A stretch of DNA of 64,000 nt from Gracilaria domingensis (Eukaryota > Rhodophyta > Florideophyceae > Gracilariales > Gracilariaceae): the NCBI GenBank assembly GCA_022539475.1, contig VCMS01000117.1, positions 124,001-188,000 on the forward strand. Reading direction: 5' to 3'. Position numbers and translations under genes: made by a program. This document shows, one piece after another, positions 55,043-64,000 of this stretch (its first letter is position 1; every line of letters starts with the position of its first letter). The notes beneath the pieces were generated by a model. That model was not told the origin of the DNA and did no database searches. It was given only the letters and a program-made list of their open reading frames with translations.

Positions 55043-55465
55043 TAACGCAGGGTGCGCAGGTTAGACAAAGGGAAGTGAGGAAAATGTGAACAAGATGGAT
55101 AAAACAAACAAAGGGGGTAGGCCACCTTCGACCGAGTTTAGTGAACGGGGACGATCGCAACCTTCTAGTACTAACCGCGCACCGCCGCCGTCGCTGCATG
55201 CGACATAACAGCACACGCTGTCAAAGTGTACACCTTGACAACGAAAGCGCGCGCAAATCACAATACGAATTCAAAACCACTAAATCAAACTGCGCAAAAT
55301 CCAATGCCAACTCCATGATCCATTAGTAGCCCCAAAAAGTCAACATTTTCAATCCGGCGCATCAAAACCCCTCGCGCAGCTCAGAATCGCACATTCGCTC
55401 CAAAACCCTTCGCAATAGACTAGAAACGCACATCTTGCAAAAACCGCCGAGTATAGCCTGTATTC
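55043..55465 (-). repeat. copia family A LTR fragment, reversed, in unit X copy 1
   Basis: The reverse complement matches 13862-14250 (for example GCGTTA terminus, GATCCATTAGTAGCCCC against GGGGCTACTAATGGATC). The fragment begins exactly at the family A LTR 3' terminus and is cut by the family B LTR. The same fragment is at 56955-57377. Confidence 0.75.
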
Positions 55466-56243
55466 TGTTGGATGTTGACCCTGTGCTGTCACTGAAAACC
55501 AAAAGTGCTGGAGAGCATGGGCTGTTTTGGAGGGTGTCGTTGGAAACGCGCATATGCGCCTCTGCGCAATCTCAACGTGAAACGGGCTTCTGATTGGCTA
55601 CTGCAAATGGTCATATGCATTGTGGTTCGTACAAGTGTTGTGGCGCTAATGGGTTGTTTCCGGCGTACACGTGTGTAGCTAGTACACTGGGCATACTGTA
55701 CATGATGCACAGAGTACACACGTATGTACGTGGACATGTAGGACAGCTTGGTGTAACTTGGGCACTGTGGTGAAGAGTTGATGCGGTGTCAAGAGGATTA
55801 CAGTGTGGTGTTGTTGGTGACGTAGGACTTGGAGTGAGTTTGTGGTGAAGTGTTGTTGGTGAGCTTGTACGTAACTGTTATGGTGTGGTGTAGGGATTAC
55901 AGTGTGTTGGCACTATGTGAATCTGTGCATGGTTATGGATATGTGTAGGCACGTAAGTTGTTGTGCACTGTTGTGCACTGTCGTGCTTTGTTGTTGTAAG
56001 CTGCCATGATAGTGTGGGAGTGTTACCATGTTATGTTAGGAGATGATTGGTAGTATTGAGTGTCTCTAGCTAGTGGTTTAGGTATTGCTTGGAGTTGGAG
56101 GTTTGCGATGGTTGCGCAAAGTAGTTCTATATAAGCGGTGACTCGAGCACCTCCAAGTAAGTTCCGAGCCAGAGCTGGCGAACTTCCTTTCATTCCCCCC
56201 ATCCTTTCTCTCAACCTTCCCTTTCGAGCTATAACCTCCATCA
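55466..56243 (+). repeat. LTR, copia family B (778 bp)
   Basis: Second LTR of the array, TGTTGGATG...CCATCA. Confidence 0.85.
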
Positions 56244-57377
56244 TCATGGACTTGGTCAGGTCGATGTTGCATCACAAGAATGTGCCAAAAAGCTTTTGGG
56301 CTGAGGCTCTGAATGTTTCTGTGTATGTGCGCAACAGAGTGACCTGCAAAGCGCTTCCGAGTGACGTGACTCCGTTTGAGCTATGGCATGGACAGAAGCC
56401 TGATCTGAGCAATCTGCGTGTGTTTGGTAGCCGTTGCTGGTACAAGGTGGTTGATCACAAGTTGAAGAAGCTGGAAGAGCGTGCAGTGGAAGCCATCTTC
56501 ATTGGGTACACTTCAGGCTCCCACGGATACAAGTTGTGGGACAGCCAGAAGAAGAAGGTGATTGTGTCACGAGATGTGAGGTTTGCCCAGTGCTCTGGAA
56601 CTGAAAGTGACGAGCACTCTGAACACGAGCACTACGCGGATATCGACTTGGTCGACAAGTCGGGAGCTGCTGAAGCCTCAACCTCTGACACATCCACCGA
56701 TGATTCTGAAGATGACCCTTCTGCACCAGCTTCTCACGAGAGTACCACAAATGCCAGTACGGATGAGAACACCACACCAGACACACATGATGAGCCGGGA
56801 GTGACAGAGACGCAGCCCCTTCGTAGATCCACACGTCAGAGAAAGACGACATCCTCATGGTGGCGTGGTGCCAGTGCTTTGCTTACAGCCAGTGATGATA
56901 CTCCTTCGTCGTACGGTGAGGCAGTGTCACGTCCTGATTCCGAAGCTTGGAAGATAACGCAGGGTGCGCAGGTTAGACAAAGGGAAGTGAGGAAAATGTG
57001 AACAAGATGGATAAAACAAACAAAGGGGGTAGGCCACCTTCGACCGAGTTTAGTGAACGGGGACGATCGCAACCTTCTAGTACTAACCGCGCACCGCCGC
57101 CGTCGCTGCATGCGACATAACAGCACACGCTGTCAAAGTGTACACCTTGACAACGAAAGCGCGCGCAAATCACAATACGAATTCAAAACCACTAAATCAA
57201 ACTGCGCAAAATCCAATGCCAACTCCATGATCCATTAGTAGCCCCAAAAAGTCAACATTTTCAATCCGGCGCATCAAAACCCCTCGCGCAGCTCAGAATC
57301 GCACATTCGCTCCAAAACCCTTCGCAATAGACTAGAAACGCACATCTTGCAAAAACCGCCGAGTATAGCCTGTATTC
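56244..57377 (+). pseudogene. unit X copy 2 (copia B fragment plus reversed copia A LTR)
   Basis: Near-identical repeat of 54332-55465, with the same internal junction to the family A LTR fragment (56955-57377). Confidence 0.8.
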
Positions 57378-58155
57378 TGTTGGATGTTGACCCTGTGCTG
57401 TCACTGAAAACCAAAAGTGCTGGAGAGCATGGGCTGTTTTGGAGGGTGTCGTTGGAAACGCGCATATGCGCCTCTGCGCAATCTCAACGTGAAACGGGCT
57501 TCTGATTGGCTACTGCAAATGGTCATATGCATTGTGGTTCGTACAAGTGTTGTGGCGCTAATGGGTTGTTTCCGGCGTACACGTGTGTAGCTAGTACACT
57601 GGGCATACTGTACATGATGCACAGAGTACACACGTATGTACGTGGACATGTAGGACAGCTTGGTGTAACTTGGGCACTGTGGTGAAGAGTTGATGCGGTG
57701 TCAAGAGGATTACAGTGTGGTGTTGTTGGTGACGTAGGACTTGGAGTGAGTTTGTGGTGAAGTGTTGTTGGTGAGCTTGTACGTAACTGTTATGGTGTGG
57801 TGTAGGGATTACAGTGTGTTGGCACTATGTGAATCTGTGCATGGTTATGGATATGTGTAGGCACGTAAGTTGTTGTGCACTGTTGTGCACTGTCGTGCTT
57901 TGTTGTTGTAAGCTGCCATGATAGTGTGGGAGTGTTACCATGTTATGTTAGGAGATGATTGGTAGTATTGAGTGTCTCTAGCTAGTGGTTTAGGTATTGC
58001 TTGGAGTTGGAGGTTTGCGATGGTTGCGCAAAGTAGTTCTATATAAGCGGTGACTCGAGCACCTCCAAGTAAATTCCGAGCCAGAGCTGGCGAACTTCCT
58101 TTCATTCCCCCTATCCTTTCTCTCAACCTCCCCTTTCCAGCTCTAACCTCCATCA
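57378..58155 (+). repeat. LTR, copia family B (778 bp)
   Basis: Third LTR of the array, this time followed by a primer-binding site at 58156-58169. TATA-like TATATAAG at 58040-58047. It contains the palindrome GCGCATATGCGC near 57460. Confidence 0.85.
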
Positions 58156-59390
58156 GGTTATGGGCCCAGCCCCGCTGACCTCTGCCGTTATCGTTCGTCT
58201 ACCGCCGCTCTCCCTCACCGCCGTTCACCCGCTTCGCTGTTTTCCCTTCTCTCTCCTTTCGTCGTTGCGTCGGGTGTGTTGACAGTGTTGTTGGTTGGTG
58301 TTGATCTTCTCCTTTCGGTTTTGCGTTCCTCCCTGAGGGCGTTGTGGTGGTAGTGGTTCGACGTTGATTCTGTATCGTTATTTGGGCGCTCGTTGTTGCC
58401 CGTGTTGTCGATCGCTATCCGTTTCGTTTGGTCTCCCTCTGTCGTTATTGTTGGGATCCCCGCGTCGTGTTGCGGGTTCTGATCCGAGAGGTTGAGGACC
58501 GTTCGTTGTTGAAGTCTGTGCACTGCGTGTGTGCTCAGCAGTTGTTGAAGTCTGTGCACTGTGTGTGCTCAGCGTTTGGGGTTGTCATCTGAGGTCCAGC
58601 GACAAGCGGTTGATCCGAGCAATCGGGGACGTTAGTCTGGGGGCTTGAACCAAAGCGGACGTGCTGTCTAGCGGACTCCCACCGGTCCTTCGGGGCGGAT
58701 AACGGTGTCGGTCGGAAGACCTGGTAGTACCGCGAGTGCTGAAGTGGACGGGGTGCCGTGACGCACTGTTGGACTTGGGTGGCTCACCTTTGTTGTTGTT
58801 GACCTGACTTTGTGTCGGGTTCTTGATCTGTGGTGAAGGCAAACCGAAACGAGCTTTTGATCCGTGCAACCTCGGTTGAGCGGGGAGGCGACGTACCGAA
58901 GGCTGACCTCCTTTTCAGGATCAGGCCGCGTGTGGGCATTATTGTCTGCTCGTTAGGAGCGTACCTTGGTTTGTCATAGTAGCTGCAGTTTCGAGGTCGC
59001 GCAAGTTCTTGCAAGAGGCCAGATTGGGTTAAGTGGTGAAGACATATCTTTGGTCATTAACCATCCTTTGGACGCCTCGTAGAGAGCAACGCGCCTTCTC
59101 CTGGAACGCAGGAGGAGGTAGACTGCAGAAGTCGTTTCCTACCCGGAGGGTCTCCGGGGGTCAGGGGTCCGATCCCCTAGGATACTGGGAATTTAGTTCC
59201 TGCCAGTGGTCCCGACTATTGAAGTTTTTGTTGTTGTTGGTGTTTGCCGTTGTTGTTGTTTGCAGTTGGTGTTGTTTGCTGCTGTTGTTTACTGCTGTTG
59301 TTTGCTGCTGTTGTTTGCTGTCGTTGTTTGCCGTTGCTGCCTACCTGCCGCTGCCGTATTTGATTTGCTCCGCTGTTTCCTTCTTACAAC

Positions 59391-61386
59391 ATGGATTCGT
59401 TCAGTGGGCTCAAGATCGAGAAGTTTGGTGAGGATAACTTTCACACCTGGAAGCAGAAGATTCAGTACGTACTTGCACTGAAAGACCTCAAGAACCATCT
59501 CACCACTTCTGCACCCACCGATGAAGGGGAACTGGCGAAATGGCAAATCCGAGACGAAAGGGCTAGAGCGATCATTGGACTCACGCTTGCCGACGAGCAC
59601 CTTGATCACATTCGTGACATTGACACTGCTGCTGACGCATGGAAGGCCATCTGCAATGTGTTCCAACGCAAGACTCTTTTGAACCGAATCAACGCCAGAC
59701 GTGCTTTCTACTCTGTCAAGATGCGCGAGGACGAGAAGATGTTGCAATTCATCAATCGTGTTCGGCACTTGGGCTCCGACCTCAAGAGTATGGAGGTCAA
59801 CGTTGAAGAAGAGGACATTGCCATGGCCGCTCTATGTGGACTTCCGGAACGTTTTGAGCACCTCATTGTTGCAATTGACACCACGATCGGAGATCGCCAA
59901 CTCACCATGGAGTTTGTGAAGAGCCGTCTGTTGCAAGATGAGCAACGTATGAGTGATCGTGCCAAGGAGGAGTCCGGTGGTGATGCAGCACTCGTGGGAC
60001 GCCAGTTTCGTAGGAAGTCATTGAAGTCGGTTGTGTGTTACTATTGTGGCATAAAGGGTCATATCCAGAAGAACTGTTTCAAAAAGCAACGTGATGGGGC
60101 TAACAAGGATAAGATCGATGCTGCTCACCCAAGTGTACATACCGCGCTCAACGATGAGCAAGGTACGGGCGGCAGCGATTCTGACTTTGTATGCCTCATT
60201 GCAAATGGTGCCGACAAGGCCACTAACAGTGACTGGATTGTTGACTCTGGAGCTACTGCGCACATGATTTATGATGACTCAATGTTCCAAACGTACGAGA
60301 CAAAGGTGTCGTCGGGTGTGAGTATCGGCAATGATTCCAAGTTGCAGTCTGTTGGTCACGGAAGTATGGAGCTCGATCTGACAGTTGAAGGGTCCAAGCG
60401 TAAGTGCAAGCTAAAGCAGGTGGTACACGTGCCCAACTTACGGTACCACTTGTTGTCTGTGTCACAGATTTGTGATCTGGGCTGCACGGTAGTTTTTGAC
60501 AAAGAAAAGGTATGTGTGTACAAGGGGTCAAAAGTGGTTGCCGTCGGGCGACGCGTCAAAGACCTGTACTACCTTTGCACTGCTGCAGAACACCTCACGG
60601 ACACGGACAGTGCGCTTGTGTCAGACCTGTCTCTTTGGCATGCTCGAATGGCTCATGTGAATGTGGAAGGCATCAAGCAGATGGCTCGAAATGGCGTTGT
60701 GTCAGGTCTGAATGTGGATGTGGCTCAGAAGGTGGATGTGTGTGGCTCATGTGTAGTGAGCAAAGCAACCCGTGCTTCGACTCCCAAGCAAGGGGGGGAA
60801 CGAGCTGAACACGTACTGGACCTGGTACACTCTGATATTTCGGGTCCAGTGAACGTGAAGTCCTTGGGAGGCTCGCACTACTTTGTCACATTCATCGATG
60901 ACCACAGCCGTTACTGCTTTCTGTACATGCTCAAGACGAAGGATGAGGTGTTCCGGATGTTCATCAAGTGGCTCAGGTTTGTGGAGAACCAGATGGGCAG
61001 GAAGGTGCTAACCATCACCGCTCGTAAAAGTGTGCTGCGTGCTTTGCGCACAAACAACGGTGGTGAGTACCTGTCCAATCGATTCTCCGAGAAACTGGAG
61101 CAGTACGGTATTGAGCATCAGCGAACTGTGCCTTACAATCCACAGCAAAACGGGCTTGCCGAGAGGTTCAATCGCACACTCATGGACTTGGTCAGGTCAA
61201 TGTTGCATCACAAGAATGTGCCAAAAAGCTTTTGGGCTGAAGCTCTGAATGTTTCTGTGTATGTGCGCAACAGAGTGACCTGCAAAGAGCTTCCGAGTGA
61301 CGTGACTCCGTTTGAGCTGTGGCATGGACAGAAGCCTGATCTGAGCAATCTGCGTGTGTTTGGCAGCCGTTGCTGGCACAAGGTGG
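59391..61386 (+). CDS. copia B gag-protease-integrase frame, 3'-truncated
   Basis: Starts MDSFSGLKIEKFGEDNF. CCHC finger near residue 220, protease VDSGATAHM near 290, GAG-pre-integrase near 415, integrase core about 480-600. The coding sequence is replaced by LTR sequence from 61387, so the frame ends inside the LTR. Reverse transcriptase and RNase H are absent, so the unit could only move with help from another copy. Confidence 0.8.
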
Positions 61387-62164
61387 TGTTGGATGTTGAC
61401 CCTGTGCTGTCACTGAAAACCAAAAATGCTGGGGAGCATGGGCTGTTTTGGAGGGTGCCGTTGGAAAAGCGCATATGCGCCTCTGCGCAATCTCAACGTG
61501 AAACGGGCTTCTGATTGGCTACTGCAAATGGTCATATGCATTGTGGTTCGTACAAGTGTTGTGGCGCTAATGGGTTGTTTCCGGCGTACACGTGTGTAGC
61601 TAGTACACTGGGCATACTGTACATGATGCACAGGGTACACACGTATGTACGTGGACATGTAGGACAGCTTGGTGTAACTTGGGCACTGTGGTGAAGAGTT
61701 GATGCGGTGTCAAGAGGATTACAGTGTGGTGTTGTTGGTGACGTAGGACTTGGAGTGAGTTTGTGGTGAAGTGTTGTTGGTGAGCTTGTACGTAACTGTT
61801 ATGGTGTGGTGTAGGGATTACAGTGTGTTGGCGCTATGTGAATCTGTGCATGGCCATGGTTATGTGTAGGCACGTAACTTGTTGTGCACTGTTGTGCACT
61901 GTCGTGCTTTGTTGTTGTAAGCTGCCATGATAGTGCGGGAGTGTTACCATGTTATGTTAGGAGATGATTGGTAGTATTGAGTGTCTCTAGCTAGTGGTTT
62001 AGGTATTGCTTGGAGTTGGAGGTTTGCGATGGTTGCGCAAAGTAGTTCTATATAAGCGGTGACTCGAGCACCTCCAAGTAAATTCCGAGCCAGAGCTGGC
62101 GAACTTCCTTTCATTCCCCCTATCCTTTCTCTCAACCTCCCCTTTCCAGCTCTAACCTCCATCA
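61387..62164 (+). repeat. LTR, copia family B (778 bp)
   Basis: Copy of 57378-58155 at an offset of 4,009, followed by primer-binding site GGTTATGGGCCCAG (62165-62178). TATA-like box at 62049-62056. Confidence 0.85.
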
Positions 62165-63399
62165 GGTTATGGGCCCAGCCCCGCTGACCTCTGCCGTTAT
62201 CGTTCGTCTACCGCCGCTCTCCCTCACCGCCGTTCACCCGCTTCGCTGTTTTCCCTTCTCTCTCCTTTCGTCGTTGCGTCGGGTGTGTTGACAGTGTTGT
62301 TGGTTGGTGTTGATCTTCTCCTTTCGGTTTTGCGTTCCTCCCTGAGGGCGTTGTGGTGGTAGTGGTTCGACGTTGATTCTGTATCGTTATTTGGGCGCTC
62401 GTTGTTGCCCGTGTTGTCGATCGCTATCCGTTTCGTTTGGTCTCCCTCTGTCGTTATTGTTGGGATCCCCGCGTCGTGTTGCGGGTTCTGATCCGAGAGG
62501 TTGAGGACCGTTCGTTGTTGAAGTCTGTGCACTGCGTGTGTGCTCAGCAGTTGTTGAAGTCTGTGCACTGTGTGTGCTCAGCGTTTGGGGTTGTCATCTG
62601 AGGTCCAGCGACAAGCGGTTGATCCGAGCAATCGGGGACGTTAGTCTGGGGGCTTGAACCAAAGCGGACGTGCTGTCTAGCGGACTCCCACCGGTCCTTC
62701 GGGGCGGATAACGGTGTCGGTCGGAAGACCTGGCAGTACCGCGAGTGCTGAAGTGGACGGGGTGCCGTGACGCACTGTTGGACTTGGGTGGCTCACCTTT
62801 GTTGTTGTTGACCTGACTTTGTGTCGGGTTCTTGGTCTGTGGTGAAGGCAAACCGAAACGAGCTTTTGATCCGTGCAACCTCGGTTGAGCGGGGAGGCGA
62901 CGTACCGAAGGCTGACCTCCTTTTCAGGATCAGGCCGCGTGTGGGCATTATTGTCTGCTCGTTAGGAGCGTACCTTGGTTTGTCATAGTAGCTGCAGTTT
63001 CGAGGTCGCGCAAGTTCTTGCAAGAGGCCAGATTGGGTTAAGTGGTGAAGACATATCTTTGGTCATTAACCATCCTTTGGACGCCTCGTAGAGAGCAACG
63101 CGCCTTCTCCTGGAACGCAGGAGGAGGTAGACTGCAGAAGTCGTTTCCTACCCGGAGGGTCTCCGGGGGTCAGGGGTCCGATCCCCTAGGATACTGGGAA
63201 TTTAGTTCCTGCCAGTGGTCCCGACTATTGAAGTTTTTGTTGTTGTTGGTGTTTGCCGTTGTTGTTGTTTGCAGTTGGTGTTGTTTGCTGCTGTTGTTTA
63301 CTGCTGTTGTTTGCTGCTGTTGTTTGCTGTCGTTGTTTGCCGTTGCTGCCTACCTGCCGCTGCCGTATTTGATTTGCTCCGCTGTTTCCTTCTTACAAC

Positions 63400-64000
63400 A
63401 TGGATTCGTTCAGTGGGCTCAAGATCGAGAAGTTTGGTGAGGATAACTTTCACACCTGGAAGCAGAAGATTCAGTACGTACTTGCACTGAAAGACCTCAA
63501 GAACCATCTCACCACTTCTGCACCCACCGATGAAGGGGAACTGGCGAAATGGCAAATCCGAGACGAAAGGGCTAGAGCGATCATTGGACTCACGCTTGCC
63601 GACGAGCACCTTGATCACATTCGTGACATTGACACTGCTGCTGACGCATGGAAGGCCATCTGCAATGTGTTCCAACGCAAGACTCTTTTGAACCGAATCA
63701 ACGCCAGACGTGCTTTCTACTCTGTCAAGATGCGCGAGGACGAGAAGATGTTGCAATTCATCAATCGTGTTCGGCACTTGGGCTCCGACCTCAAGAGTAT
63801 GGAGGTCAACGTTGAAGAAGAGGACATTGCCATGGCCGCTCTATGTGGACTTCCGGAACGTTTTGAGCACCTCATTGTTGCAATTGACACCACGATCGGA
63901 GATCGCCAACTCACCATGGAGTTTGTGAAGAGCCGTCTGTTGCAAGATGAGCAACGTATGAGTGATCGTGCCAAGGAGGAGTCCGGTGGTGATGCAGCAC
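63400..64000 (+). pseudogene. copia B gag, unit 2, cut by the window end
   Basis: Same gag start as 59391 (MDSFSGLKIEKFGEDNF), preceded by the conserved TTG-rich tract. The window ends before the CCHC finger, so completeness cannot be judged. Confidence 0.75.

Larger units (their letters stand above)
53790..58155 (+). repeat. tandem array of 1,912-bp LTR-internal units
   Basis: Order: LTR (partial) - internal X - LTR 55466-56243 - internal X - LTR 57378-58155. The X segments (54332-55465 and 56244-57377, 1,134 bp) are practically identical. X consists of family B integrase end and linker (54332-55042) joined to a reversed family A LTR fragment (55043-55465). LTR-to-LTR unequal exchange in a head-to-tail array is the simplest origin. 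Confidence 0.85.
57378..64000 (+). mobile_element. tandem 4,009-bp copia B units, second one cut by the window end
   Basis: Unit 1: LTR 57378-58155, primer-binding site, leader, gag to integrase 59391-61386. Unit 2: LTR 61387-62164, primer-binding site 62165-62178, leader, gag from 63400 to the window end. The units are nearly identical over the visible 2.6 kb. The internal region of unit 1 lacks everything after the integrase C-terminus. It is a deletion derivative that was tandemly repeated; gag to integrase looks largely open. Confidence 0.85.

Noticed and set aside
58215-59014. Antisense frames in the copia B leader (for example 58215-58559, 58585-58869) as genes
   Set aside because: They recur because the leader recurs; they show Thr/Asn/Arg-rich low-complexity composition, no family similarity, and are interrupted differently in different copies.
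1-64000. CRISPR arrays, bacterial operons, rRNA or tRNA genes
   Set aside because: Short regularly spaced repeats, Shine-Dalgarno-led gene runs and rRNA/tRNA signatures were looked for by eye and not found; the only tRNA-like sequence is the 14-base primer-binding site.

Overview
This is a eukaryotic window made almost entirely of transposable elements. It has no operons, Shine-Dalgarno sites, CRISPR arrays, rRNA or recognisable tRNA genes. LTR retrotransposons fill about 85-90% of it. The only fairly recognisable host gene is a decayed copine-like fragment near 2.65-3.28 kb. The species cannot be fixed from the sequence. A repeat-rich alga or protist (for example a florideophyte red alga) would fit, but that is a weak inference.

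Layout. (1) 1-3.5 kb: inverted repeats, a diverged direct duplication (468-1157), decayed minus-strand coding remnants and the copine fragment. (2) ~3.76-11.29 kb: the 3' end of a Ty3/gypsy chromovirus (gypsy-1, plus strand): pol end with chromodomain, a gene on the opposite strand, a polypurine tract and the 3' LTR. That LTR is split by a 4,020-bp piggyBac-like DNA transposon (6395-10414) flanked by ATAT, carrying a broken transposase fused to a YqaJ-type nuclease. (3) 11.3-13.55 kb: a decayed unknown gene and a ~429-bp fold-back MITE (12848-13276). (4) 13.556-17.96 kb: the 5' part of copia family A. (5) 17.96-22.05 kb: copia family B, minus strand, arranged pol 3' part - LTR - leader - gag start. 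(6) 22.054-30.317 kb: gypsy-2, minus strand, inserted in family B, with a long pol frame, a chromodomain and again an opposite-strand gene between pol and the 3' LTR. A 33-N assembly gap follows. (7) 30.35-53.79 kb: nested family B elements. A complete minus-strand copy (32793-39648, target duplication GTGAG) lies inside a plus-strand copy. A complete plus-strand copy (42845-49699, target duplication TCGCC) lies inside a minus-strand copy (41392-53789). (8) 53.79-64.0 kb: head-to-tail arrays of LTR-internal units of family B, with periods of 1,912 bp and 4,009 bp, running off the window edge.

Most distinctive points. Two diverged gypsy chromoviruses share the same unusual architecture, a convergent opposite-strand gene between the chromodomain end of pol and the 3' LTR. 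The DNA transposon combines piggyBac-like transposase segments with a PD-(D/E)XK (YqaJ) nuclease. Both copia families have a primer-binding site matching the anticodon arm of initiator tRNA-Met, the internal-priming type known from Drosophila copia, rather than a tRNA 3' end. All LTR elements are treated as fossils; all look broken, though several have long open frames and close LTR pairs that point to recent activity.
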